From positions 186,001 through 250,000 of the forward strand of contig NZ_FOVH01000008.1 in assembly GCF_900115095.1 (NCBI RefSeq): a DNA stretch of 64,000 nt, in the 5' to 3' direction. The position numbers and the translations under genes were made by a program. Each line of letters opens with the position of its first letter. The stretch's first letter is position 1. This document shows positions 40,941 to 49,082 of the stretch, piece by piece. The notes below the pieces were generated by a model. The model was given only the letters and a program-made list of their open reading frames with translations, was not told the origin of the DNA and did not search any database. The stretch comes from Actinomadura madurae. Lineage in GTDB: Bacteria > Actinomycetota > Actinomycetes > Streptosporangiales > Streptosporangiaceae.

Positions 40941-42734
40941 TTGAACGCCGGTGAAGAACTGTCGCCCCGCACCTTCGGCAACGAGGAGCGCCTGCCGCGG
41001 GTGCCGCTGCCCACGCTCGACGCGACATGCGAGCGGTTCATGGAGTGGTGCGGTCCGCTGCTGACCGACGACGAGCGGGCCCGGACGGAGTCCGCGCTGG
41101 CCTCGTTCGCGCGCCCGGACGGGCCGGGCCGGGCGCTGCACGCGGCGCTCGAACGCTACGACGCGAGCGAGGGCGTGCACAGCTGGCTGGACACGTTCTG
41201 GCCGTACCGCTACCTGGGCCGCCGCGACCGGATCGCGTTGAACGCCAACTTCTTCTTCCTGTTCAAGGAGTCGCCCGAGGGGCAGGTCGAGCGCGCGGCC
41301 GGTCTCGTCGCCGGGGCGCTGGACTACAAGCTGCGGCTGGACGAGGAGGACGTCCCGCCGGTCGTCCAGCGCGGCCGCCCGCTGTCGATGGCGCAGAACA
41401 GGTTCCTGTTCTCCACCACGCGCATCCCCGGGGCCGAGCAGGACACCGTCCGCGCCCCCTACACCGACGAGTGGCCCGGCCCGTCCGGCGCCCGGCACAT
41501 CGTGGTGTTCTTCCGCGGCACCATGGCCCGGATGGACGTGCTCGGCCCCGACGGGCGCCCGCACACGCTGGACGAGCTGACGGCGGGCCTCGCCGCCATC
41601 ATGAAGGCGGAGGCCCCGCCGGAGCCGTCCGCCGGGCACCTCACCACCAAGGCCCGCGCCGAATGGGCGGCGAGCCGCGAGGCGCTCATCGCGCTCGGCA
41701 ACGACGACGCGCTCGACACCGTCGAGACCGCGCTGTTCTGCGTCTGCCTGGAGGACTTCGCCCCCGCGAGCACCGTGGAGGCCTGCGACCACCTGCTCCA
41801 CGGCGACAGCGGCAACCGCTGGTTCGACAAGGCCGTGTCCTTCGTCGTGTTCGGCGACGGCACCGCCGGGATCAACGTCGAGCACTGCGGCCTGGACGGC
41901 ACCACGATCCTCAGCTTCGTCGACGCGCTGCTCGGCACGCCCGCCGAGGAGCTCTCCCGGCGGTCGGGCGCCAGGTCGCAGGGCCTGCCGGTCATCGAGC
42001 CGATCGAGTTCGTCCTCGACGACGTCCTGCGGCGCGACATCCAGGACGCCGCGGCCGCCTTCGCCGCCTACGGCGCCGCGACCGCCACGGCGACCGTGTC
42101 GTTCGACGACTTCGGAGCCGACCACGCCAAGCGGCTGAAGACGTCGCCGGACGCGTTCGTCCAGATGGCCTACCAGCTGGCCCACAAGCGCGCGAAGGGC
42201 CACGTCGGCGCCACCTACGAGTCGATCGCCACCCGCCAGTACCGGCACGGGCGCACCGAGGCGATGCGCGTCGTCACCCCCGAGGTGCTCCGCTTCACCG
42301 AGGTCATGGACGACCCGGCGGCCGGCGCCGCGCTCCGCCGGGACGCGTTCCGCGCCGCCGCCGGCGCCCACGTCCGCCGGGCCAAGGAGTGCCAGGCGGG
42401 GCAGGCGCCCGAGCAGCACCTCTGGGAGCTCCAGCTGATCCAGAAGCGGCGCGGCGCCGAGCTGGGCGTCACCGAGCCGCTGCACCTGTTCGACTCGCCG
42501 GGGTGGCTGACGATGCGGGACGACTACCTGAGCACCAGCTCGGCGCCGTCGGTCAACATCCGGTACTTCGGCTTCGGCTCGACCAGCGAGCAGTGCATCG
42601 GCGTCGCCTACGTCCTGCTCCCGGACCGCTTCAACGTCTACCTGAGCACCCCGCGCCCGGTCGCGGCGGCGATGGGGGTGTTCGCGGAGAAGCTCCGCGA
42701 GGCCGTGGCCGAGCTGCGGGAGCTGCTCGCCTGA
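40941..42734 (+). CDS. Choline/carnitine O-acyltransferase family enzyme
   Basis: A 597-residue protein of the carnitine acyltransferase family, rare in bacteria. The catalytic base is H315 in NVEHCGLDGTT; the substrate-binding signature YESIATRQYRHGRTEAMR and the DDYLSTSSAPS motif are in the usual order, and PLPTLDATCERFMEW marks the N-terminus. It should move acyl groups between coenzyme A and a hydroxyl (carnitine, choline or a novel alcohol) in the cytosol. It lies 56 bp after the methyltransferase and its stop abuts that of the convergent ABM gene. In this setting the acceptor may be a product of the first two genes. Confidence 0.88.
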   Translation: MNAGEELSPRTFGNEERLPRVPLPTLDATCERFMEWCGPLLTDDERARTESALASFARPDGPGRALHAALERYDASEGVHSWLDTFWPYRYLGRRDRIALNANFFFLFKESPEGQVERAAGLVAGALDYKLRLDEEDVPPVVQRGRPLSMAQNRFLFSTTRIPGAEQDTVRAPYTDEWPGPSGARHIVVFFRGTMARMDVLGPDGRPHTLDELTAGLAAIMKAEAPPEPSAGHLTTKARAEWAASREALIALGNDDALDTVETALFCVCLEDFAPASTVEACDHLLHGDSGNRWFDKAVSFVVFGDGTAGINVEHCGLDGTTILSFVDALLGTPAEELSRRSGARSQGLPVIEPIEFVLDDVLRRDIQDAAAAFAAYGAATATATVSFDDFGADHAKRLKTSPDAFVQMAYQLAHKRAKGHVGATYESIATRQYRHGRTEAMRVVTPEVLRFTEVMDDPAAGAALRRDAFRAAAGAHVRRAKECQAGQAPEQHLWELQLIQKRRGAELGVTEPLHLFDSPGWLTMRDDYLSTSSAPSVNIRYFGFGSTSEQCIGVAYVLLPDRFNVYLSTPRPVAAAMGVFAEKLREAVAELRELLA

Positions 42735-43310
42735 TCACCGGCCGGGCCGCGCCGGCCGGTGCGCCCGCTCGATCGGGTACAGCCAGCGCCGGAGCGCCCG
42801 GCTCAGCGCCGGCATGATCACCAGGGTCAGCAGCGGGATCACGATGACGGGGAAGACCAGGGCCTTCAGCGGCAGCGGCCACGACGTCGCCGACGGTGTC
42901 ACGAACGCCTGCAGCAGGAGGCTGAGCGGGTAGACCGCGCAGAACGTCACGACGATCATTTTCGCCTTGGACGGCGCCGGGACCGACTCGCCGGGCAGGT
43001 TGAACCATGTCTCCAGCCCGGTGGTGTCCTGCGTGTGCTCGTCGGCGACGTCGCGGACCCGGGCGATCCACTCCTTGCGCTCGCCGGAGCCCATCCAGCC
43101 GTCGAGGCTCGCCTGGTCGGCGAAGTTCACCACGGTGTAGTACCGGGGCCTCGACCCGTCGGCGCGCAGCCATGTCGCGCCCAGGTGCCCGGGGAACCGG
43201 GTCGCGACCGCGTGCAGCCCGTCGGCCCACTCCTCGAAGTCGCGCTCCCGGCCGGGCTTGACGTCCCAGGTGATCACGACCGTGACGGGCTCGGCCTCCG
43301 CTGTCCCCAT
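42735..43310 (-). CDS. ABM-domain membrane protein
   Basis: A 191-residue protein with an antibiotic-biosynthesis-monooxygenase-like dimeric alpha/beta barrel domain in the first half (VVITWDVKPGRERDFEEWADGLHAVATRFPGHLG, YYTVVNFADQASLDGWM) and two membrane helices in the second half (about 115-135 and 150-175). Proteins of this plan occur widely and are not tied to antibiotic synthesis. ATG at 43310 is preferred to upstream GTGs. It ends next to the acyltransferase stop and is probably unrelated to that cluster. Confidence 0.8.
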   Translation of the reverse strand: MGTAEAEPVTVVITWDVKPGRERDFEEWADGLHAVATRFPGHLGATWLRADGSRPRYYTVVNFADQASLDGWMGSGERKEWIARVRDVADEHTQDTTGLETWFNLPGESVPAPSKAKMIVVTFCAVYPLSLLLQAFVTPSATSWPLPLKALVFPVIVIPLLTLVIMPALSRALRRWLYPIERAHRPARPGR

Positions 43311-43436
43311 ACACGCACTCTCACCGCCGTGTGCCGTTCCATGCCGCCGGGCCCGCGGGGCGCCGGCCCGCGGCACGCCCCCGCGGTCCGCGGCCGGCGC
43401 GCCCCCGGCCGGTGCCCCGCCGCGGGCCGTGCCCCG

Positions 43437-44642
43437 TCAGGTGGTGGCGAGCGCCTCGGTGGGGCTGAGGCGGGACGCCCTGATCGCCGGGTACAGGCCG
43501 GCCATCGCGCCGATGAGCAGCGTCGCCGCCACACCGCCCGCCAGCGCCCACGCCGGGATGACGACCGGCCAGCCCTGGTAGAGGGCGTAGATGGCGGTGA
43601 CGATCGTCCCGATGAGCGCGCCGCCGACGCCGCCGAGGGCCGACAGCAGCAGCGACTCGGCGAGGAACTGGGTGCGGATCTGGCCGCGCGTCGCGCCGAG
43701 GGAGCGGCGCAGTCCGATCTCCGACCGGCGCTCCAGAACCGAGATGACCATGGTGTTGGCCACCCCGACGCCGCCGACGAGCAGCGCGACCGCGCCGAGG
43801 CCGAGCAGCAGCCCGGTGAACGCCTCGCCGGCCGCCTTCTTGGCGGCCAGCGCGTCCGACGGGCGCGACACCTGCACCTCGTTCGGCGCCTCCGGGTTCG
43901 CGGTCGCGCCCAGTACGTCCCGGACGTCCTCGACGCTCGCGTCCTGCGACCGGGTGTAGATCGTCGTGGCGTGCCCGTCGAAGCCCAGCGCGGACCGGGC
44001 GGCGGGCCACCCGACCAGCGCGGCGGTGTCCAGCTCGGGGGCCAGCGGCGCCGCCTTCAGGATGCCGATGACGGTGAACTTCCGGCCGCCGATGAGCACC
44101 TGGACGTCCGGGGCCGCGTGGCCGATCCCGAGCCGTTCCGCGGCGGTCGACCCGAGCACCACGGCCGGGAAGCTGCCGGTCGCGGCGTTCAGCCAGACGC
44201 CGTTGCCGAGCTCGGCGCCCGTCGCGGCCCGCAGGTCGGTGCGGGCCGCGTAGGTGGCGATGCCCTTGGTCTCGCTCTCGGGCATCTTGCCGGTCCGGTA
44301 GACCTTCGCCTCGTTCATCAGGCCGATCGCCGACACCTGCCGGACCGGGGCGATCCGGGACACCATCGCCTCGGCTTCGAGGGGCAGCTGCGCCTCCTCG
44401 CCGGTCATGGTGCTGCCCGGCGACACGGTCAGCAGGTTCGTGCCGAGGGCGGCGAGCGCGCGGTCGAGGTCGGCGCGCGACGACGACGAGACGCCGACGA
44501 CCGCGACCATCGCCGCGATGCCGATCGCGATGCCGAGCGCCGACAGGAACGCGCGCATCGGGCGGGTTCGCAGGCCGACCGCGCCGACCCGCACCACGTC
44601 CCCCGGCCAAAGCCGCGCAGGTTGCAACGTCCCGGGCATCAT
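43437..44642 (-). CDS. MacB-like ABC transporter permease (FtsX fold)
   Basis: A 401-residue permease. It has one N-terminal membrane helix, a periplasmic MacB_PCD-type domain (about 45-250), then an FtsX domain with three membrane helices (about 275-395, ALLVGGVGVANTMVISVLERRSEIGLRRSLGATRGQI). The LRRSLGATRGQI coupling helix is the usual contact with the ATPase. ATG ATG at 44642/44639; the first overlaps the ATPase stop by 4 bp. With the ATPase, adaptor and lipoprotein it forms a mechanotransmission-type exporter. Substrate unknown: peptide, lipid or antibiotic are all possible. Confidence 0.9.
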   Translation of the reverse strand: MMPGTLQPARLWPGDVVRVGAVGLRTRPMRAFLSALGIAIGIAAMVAVVGVSSSSRADLDRALAALGTNLLTVSPGSTMTGEEAQLPLEAEAMVSRIAPVRQVSAIGLMNEAKVYRTGKMPESETKGIATYAARTDLRAATGAELGNGVWLNAATGSFPAVVLGSTAAERLGIGHAAPDVQVLIGGRKFTVIGILKAAPLAPELDTAALVGWPAARSALGFDGHATTIYTRSQDASVEDVRDVLGATANPEAPNEVQVSRPSDALAAKKAAGEAFTGLLLGLGAVALLVGGVGVANTMVISVLERRSEIGLRRSLGATRGQIRTQFLAESLLLSALGGVGGALIGTIVTAIYALYQGWPVVIPAWALAGGVAATLLIGAMAGLYPAIRASRLSPTEALATT

Positions 44643-45343
44643 CGCGCCGCCTCCGCGAACGCCTCGGCCCCGGAGTCGCCGGCCGCGGTGTCGTGGACGA
44701 TGCGACCGTCGCGCATCCGGACCTGGCGCGGCAGTTCGGCCGCGATCTCCCGGTCGTGCGTGATGACCAGGACGGTGGTCCCGGCCGCGTGCAGCTCGCG
44801 GAGCAGCGCCATCACCCCGTCCCCCGACGCCGAGTCGAGCGCGCCCGTCGGCTCGTCCGCGAGGAGCAGCGCGGGCTCGCCCGCCACCGCCCGCGCGATC
44901 GCGACGCGCTGCCGCTCGCCGCCCGACAGCTCGTGCGGCTCGTGGTCCAGCCGGTGGCCGAGGCCGACCCGCTCCAGCGCCGCCGCGGCCCGCCGGCGCC
45001 GCGCCGCCGGGCGGAGTCCCGTGTACAGCAGGCCGTCCGCCACGTTGTCGATCGCCCGGGTGCCCGCGGCCAGGTGGAAGTGCTGGAAGACGAACCCGAT
45101 GCCGCTCGCCCGGAGCGCCGACAGCTTCGCGTCCGGCAGCCGCCCCACGTCGTGCCCGGCGATGTGGACGCTGCCCGAGGTGGGGCGGTCCAGCGTGCCG
45201 AGGATGTTCAGCATGGTCGACTTCCCCGAGCCGGACGGGCCGACGATCGCGGCCATCTCGCCCGCGCCGATGTGCAGCGTCACGCCGTCGAGCGCGCGGA
45301 CGCCGCCGGCGTACAGCTTGGTCACCTCCCGCAACGTGATCAT
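44639..45343 (-). CDS. ABC transporter ATP-binding protein (MacB/LolD-like)
   Basis: A 234-residue ABC ATPase: Walker A GPSGSGKST (residues 35-43), Q-loop FVFQHFHL, signature LSGGERQRVAIARA, Walker B LLLADEPTGALD and H-switch VITHD. It is the LolCDE/MacB subfamily that energises outer-face permeases of the FtsX fold. The ATG start at 45343 overlaps the adaptor stop by 4 bp (ATGA), and its stop overlaps the permease start, showing tight coupling. Confidence 0.93.
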   Translation of the reverse strand: MITLREVTKLYAGGVRALDGVTLHIGAGEMAAIVGPSGSGKSTMLNILGTLDRPTSGSVHIAGHDVGRLPDAKLSALRASGIGFVFQHFHLAAGTRAIDNVADGLLYTGLRPAARRRRAAAALERVGLGHRLDHEPHELSGGERQRVAIARAVAGEPALLLADEPTGALDSASGDGVMALLRELHAAGTTVLVITHDREIAAELPRQVRMRDGRIVHDTAAGDSGAEAFAEAAR

Positions 45344-46470
45344 TTCGGTACCCCCACCACAGTGCCCTCGGCGATCCCCGGCCCGGAGACCTCCACCTTC
45401 CCGTCCGCGAACAGGCCGGTCTCGACCGGGACGAAGGAGGACGTGCCGCCGTTGACGACCTCGACGCCGAACCCGCCCTCGCTCAGCGCCACCAGCGCGG
45501 CCACCGGCACGGTGAGCACGTCCTTGCGCTCGCCGGCGGTGAACGTGACGTCGACGGCGGCCAGCGCGTACCCGGCGGCGGCCTTCTTCGCCTTGCCGGA
45601 GTCGAGCCAGATGGTCACCTCCACCTTCGTCGTCGGGTCCTCGCCCTGCTCGCCCGGATCGATCACGGTGGTGACCTCGTCGATCTTCGCGGCGACCTCC
45701 TCGTTCTCCGGCAGCGTCACCTCGACGGCGGCGCCCTTCTTCGCCATCCGCTGGTCGGCGGTGTCCAGCTCGACGGTCACCGCCTTGGCGGTGCCGGTGT
45801 AGGTGAGCACCTTCTTGCCGGGCGCCGCGGGCTCGCCGGGGTTCGCCTGGACGCCGTCCACCCGGACGGCCCCGGACGCGTACGCGACGCGTCCGAGCTC
45901 CACGATCCCGGTCTCCTCCACTCCGATGTCGTCCTGCCATTCCTGGACGGCGGCGGCGGTCTCGGACGAGTACTCGTCGTCGACGGTGAACCCGTCGTAG
46001 CCGAGCGCGCTGAGGTTGGCCTCGAACCGCTTGACGTCCGAACCCTCGTCACCGGTCTTCAACGGGCGGTAGGAGGGCTTCGAGCCGTACATCAGCACGA
46101 CCGGGTCGCCGTCCACCTCGTACAGCTCGTGGCCGCGGGTGATCTCGTCGCCGCTCGCGGGCAGCTTGGTCAGCGTGCCCTTCACCTGGCTCGTCGCGGT
46201 GTACACCGGGCCATAGCCGAGCTGCCCCTCCTCGCTCAGGGTGTCACGGAGCGTCTGCTTGGCCACCTTCGTGGTGTTCGGCGGCAGCGCGGACGCCGCC
46301 CCGCCGCCGGAGTCCCCGCCGGTCCCGAGCGCCGCGACGGTGGCGACGCCGCCGATCGCGACCAGAGCGCCGACGGCAAGGGCGATCTTCAGGCGCGGCC
46401 GGCCGCGCCGGCGGCGCGGCGGACGCCCCTCCTCCTTCGGCTGGGTGCGCTCCACGGTGGTCTCGCCCAT
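45340..46470 (-). CDS. HlyD-like adaptor with peptidoglycan-binding domain
   Basis: A 376-residue adaptor: cytoplasmic Arg-rich N-terminus (RRRRGRPRLK), one membrane helix (about 27-47), then a lipoyl-like barrel region interrupted by a peptidoglycan-binding domain (about 115-165, DVKRFEANLSALGYDGF, YSSETAAAVQEWQ). The membrane-proximal domains (VTVELDTADQRMAKKG, TVPVAALVALSEGGFGVEV) follow. This architecture is typical of Gram-positive tripartite MacAB-like exporters, where the adaptor links the permease to the wall. The ATG at 46470 overlaps the lipoprotein stop by 1 bp; a GTG at 46473 is equally possible. Confidence 0.85.
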   Translation of the reverse strand: MGETTVERTQPKEEGRPPRRRRGRPRLKIALAVGALVAIGGVATVAALGTGGDSGGGAASALPPNTTKVAKQTLRDTLSEEGQLGYGPVYTATSQVKGTLTKLPASGDEITRGHELYEVDGDPVVLMYGSKPSYRPLKTGDEGSDVKRFEANLSALGYDGFTVDDEYSSETAAAVQEWQDDIGVEETGIVELGRVAYASGAVRVDGVQANPGEPAAPGKKVLTYTGTAKAVTVELDTADQRMAKKGAAVEVTLPENEEVAAKIDEVTTVIDPGEQGEDPTTKVEVTIWLDSGKAKKAAAGYALAAVDVTFTAGERKDVLTVPVAALVALSEGGFGVEVVNGGTSSFVPVETGLFADGKVEVSGPGIAEGTVVGVPK

Positions 46471-46985
46471 CACTTCTGCTGTCCGCCCTGGAGGATCTTC
46501 TGGCAGGCCTGCTGCGCCTTCTCGAACGTGGCGTCGTCGTCACCCTTCTTCCGCTGGATCCGGATGCCCGGCTCGTTCGGGTCGGGGTCCGGGAAGTCCT
46601 TCACGCCGTTCTCGCGCATGCACTCGGCGAACTCCTGGGCGCGCTGCTGCGCCTTCGGGTCCGGCGCCCCGGTCCGGTTCGCCTGCGGGCTGTACTGCCG
46701 GCACGCCTCCATGGCCTTCTTCATGGCCTCCTGCTTCTCCGGACCGCCCTTGACCTTGAGCTGGACGCCCTCGCCGGGCTTCGGGTCCTCCATGTCCACG
46801 CCGTGGTCGCGCATGCACTGGGCGAACTTCAGGCCCATCTCCTCCTTGCTGAGCTGCTCGCCGCCGGCCGCGCCCTTCTTCGCGCCGCCCGCCGAGGCCA
46901 CCTGCGAGCCGCCGTCGTCCCCGCCGCATCCGGTCAGGGTCAACGCCAGGGCCAGGGGCAGTATCGCCAGTACTCGCTTGCGCAT
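46470..46985 (-). CDS. Lipoprotein of the exporter operon
   Basis: A 171-residue lipoprotein: hydrophobic n-region then the lipobox LTGC (Cys 20). The mature part contains two copies of a motif FAQCMRDHGV/FAECMRENGV, each followed by a D/P-rich segment and a helix (EAMKKAMEACRQYSP and TFEKAQQACQKIL), thus four conserved Cys. This duplicated pattern is widespread in actinobacterial exporter operons and probably binds the adaptor or metal. It is the first gene of the operon that goes on to the adaptor, ATPase and permease. Confidence 0.87.
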   Translation of the reverse strand: MRKRVLAILPLALALTLTGCGGDDGGSQVASAGGAKKGAAGGEQLSKEEMGLKFAQCMRDHGVDMEDPKPGEGVQLKVKGGPEKQEAMKKAMEACRQYSPQANRTGAPDPKAQQRAQEFAECMRENGVKDFPDPDPNEPGIRIQRKKGDDDATFEKAQQACQKILQGGQQK

Positions 46986-47148
46986 CTGGTCTCCTCGTCT
47001 CCGCGGCCGGAGCGATTCCGGCCGGTTGACGAGTGATGAAACCGGGCCGCGCGTTTCCCCCTCGTTTCCGCTTCCGGAACCCGTCCACTAACAGAAACGA
47101 AACAGCGCCTAGGGCACCATTCGGTCGGGACCGTCGAGGGAGGAACGG

Positions 47149-47805
47149 ATGCGGGTGCTGGTGGTGGAGGACGAACGGCTGCTGGCCGACGCGATCGCCG
47201 AATGGCTGCGGGACGCGACGCACGCGGTCGATCTCGCCTACGACGGGGCGGCCGCCCTGGAACGCGTGGGCGTGAACGACTACGACGTGGTCGTCCTGGA
47301 CCGCGACCTCCCCCTCGTCCACGGCGACGACGTCTGCCGGGAGATGGTGCGGAGCGAGACCACGGCGCGGGTCCTGATGCTCACCGCCGCGGCCGAGATC
47401 ACCGACCGCGTCGACGGCCTCGGGCTCGGAGCCGACGACTACCTGACCAAGCCGTTCGCGTTCCCCGAGCTGGCCGCCCGCGTCCTCGCGCTCGGCCGCC
47501 GCGCCCGCCCCGCCGCGCCGCCCACGCTGCACCGCGCGGGCATCACCCTCGACCCGGCGCGCCGCGAGGTGTTCCGGGACGGCCGCTACGTCCCGCTCGC
47601 GCGCAAGGAGTTCGCCGTCCTCGCCGAGCTGCTCCGCGCCGACGGCGCCGTCGTGTCCGCCGAGCAGCTCCTGGAGAAGGTCTGGGACGAGCACGCCGAC
47701 CCGTTCACCGGCGCCGTCCGGCTCACGGTCCTCAAGCTGCGCCGCAAGCTCGCCGACCCGCCCGTCGTCGAGACCGTCAAGGGAGCGGGGTACCGGATCC
47801 CATGA
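47149..47805 (+). CDS. OmpR-family response regulator
   Basis: A 218-residue regulator. Receiver domain (residues 1-115) with the phospho-acceptor Asp in VVVLDRDLPL and the conserved Lys in YLTKPFAFPE; winged-helix OmpR DNA-binding domain (about 125-218, ARKEFAVLAELLRADG, VRLTVLKLRRKL, VKGAGYRIP). ATG at 47149 follows GGAGG. It overlaps the sensor kinase by 4 bp and diverges from the exporter operon, so it probably controls that operon (inference from position). The divergent region (46986-47148) carries no clear operator. Confidence 0.92.
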   Translation: MRVLVVEDERLLADAIAEWLRDATHAVDLAYDGAAALERVGVNDYDVVVLDRDLPLVHGDDVCREMVRSETTARVLMLTAAAEITDRVDGLGLGADDYLTKPFAFPELAARVLALGRRARPAAPPTLHRAGITLDPARREVFRDGRYVPLARKEFAVLAELLRADGAVVSAEQLLEKVWDEHADPFTGAVRLTVLKLRRKLADPPVVETVKGAGYRIP

Positions 47806-49082
47806 GGCTGTCGCTCCGCGCCCGGCTGACCATCACCTACGCCGGCCTGTTCCTCGTCGCCGGCGTGGTCCTGCTCGGCGCCACCTACGCCCTGTTCAAC
47901 CAGCAGCTCTCCCGCTCGGGCACCACCAAGGTCGTCGCGACCCGGCTGAACCCCCGCCCCGCGCCCTCCGCCGTCCCGCAGAACACCCAGCCCGTGCAGC
48001 GGGAGGAGCCGTTCCCGGACGCCGAGCGGTGGATGAAGAAGCAGCACGACGAGCTGCGGGACGCCGCGGTCACGTCCCTGATCACGCAGGGCTCCATCGC
48101 CCTGCTGGTCGTCGGCGGCGCCGCCGCCGGCTTCGGCTGGCTCATCGCGGGCCGGGTCCTCACCCCGCTGCACCGCGTCACCGAGACCGCCCGCCGCATC
48201 GCAGGCTCCCCCGCCGCCGACCGCAGCCTGCACGAGCGCATCGCCCTTCCCGGCCCGCACGACGAGGTCAAGGAGCTCGCCGACACCTTCGACTCGATGA
48301 TCGAACGCCTCGACCGGTCCTTCGACGGCCAGCGCCGCTTCGTCGCCAACGCCTCCCACGAGCTGCGCACCCCGCTCACCCTGGGCCGCGCCCTGGTCGA
48401 GGTCGCGATGCACCGCGACTCGGCGTCCCCGGACGTCCGGCAGCTCGGCGAGACCCTGCTGCAGATCAACATGCGCCACGAACGCCTCATCACCGGCCTC
48501 CTGCTGCTGGCCCGCTCCGAGAACGAGATCACCACCCGCGCCCCCGTCGACCTGGCGGACGTCGTCGGGCACGTCGCGTCCCAGACCGCCCTCGAAGCCA
48601 GGGACACCGGCATCACCGTCGAGACCAGCGCCGCCGAGGCCATGACCACCGGCGACGCCCTCCTGCTGGAACGCGTCGTGCAGAACCTCCTGGAGAACGG
48701 CCTGCGCCACAACACCGAAGCCGGGTGGGTCAGCGTCGCGTGCCGCACCGAGAACGGGCACGCCGTCCTGGAGGTGACCAACTCGGGCCCGCCCATCCCG
48801 ACCTACGAGATCCCGGCCCTCTTCGAACCGTTCCGCCGCATGGACTCCGACCGCATCGTCACCGCGAAGGGCGCCGGGCTGGGCCTCTCGATCGTCCACT
48901 CCATCGTCCGGGCCCACGACGGCACGGTGACCGCCGCCCCGCGCAAGACCGGCGGCCTCCACGTGACCGTCACCCTCCCGGGCGAAGAAGGGCGTCCACG
49001 AACGCGTTACGGAACTTCCCGCCGGGATCAAATTTCCTCGCCAGCCGAGCAAAATCATCGCCACGCTCGTAACCCGCTATGA
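47802..49082 (+). CDS. Sensor histidine kinase
   Basis: A 426-residue kinase: membrane helix 1 (about 10-30), a short extracellular loop with Pro-rich and acidic parts, membrane helix 2 (about 100-122), HAMP (ARRIAGSPAADRSLHERI), HisKA phosphosite FVANASHELRTPL, N box LLENGLRHN and G box KGAGLGLSIVHS. It pairs with the response regulator at 47149. The last 30 or so residues (RPRTRYGTSRRDQIS...) lie in DNA that is coding on the other strand for the alditol-oxidase-like protein, giving a 113-bp antisense overlap. Confidence 0.92.
   Translation: MRLSLRARLTITYAGLFLVAGVVLLGATYALFNQQLSRSGTTKVVATRLNPRPAPSAVPQNTQPVQREEPFPDAERWMKKQHDELRDAAVTSLITQGSIALLVVGGAAAGFGWLIAGRVLTPLHRVTETARRIAGSPAADRSLHERIALPGPHDEVKELADTFDSMIERLDRSFDGQRRFVANASHELRTPLTLGRALVEVAMHRDSASPDVRQLGETLLQINMRHERLITGLLLLARSENEITTRAPVDLADVVGHVASQTALEARDTGITVETSAAEAMTTGDALLLERVVQNLLENGLRHNTEAGWVSVACRTENGHAVLEVTNSGPPIPTYEIPALFEPFRRMDSDRIVTAKGAGLGLSIVHSIVRAHDGTVTAAPRKTGGLHVTVTLPGEEGRPRTRYGTSRRDQISSPAEQNHRHARNPL

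Noticed and set aside
42735..43310. Antibiotic biosynthesis monooxygenase of a secondary-metabolite cluster
   Set aside because: ABM domains are common in unrelated proteins; this one is fused to membrane helices and is convergent with, not part of, the acyltransferase cluster.
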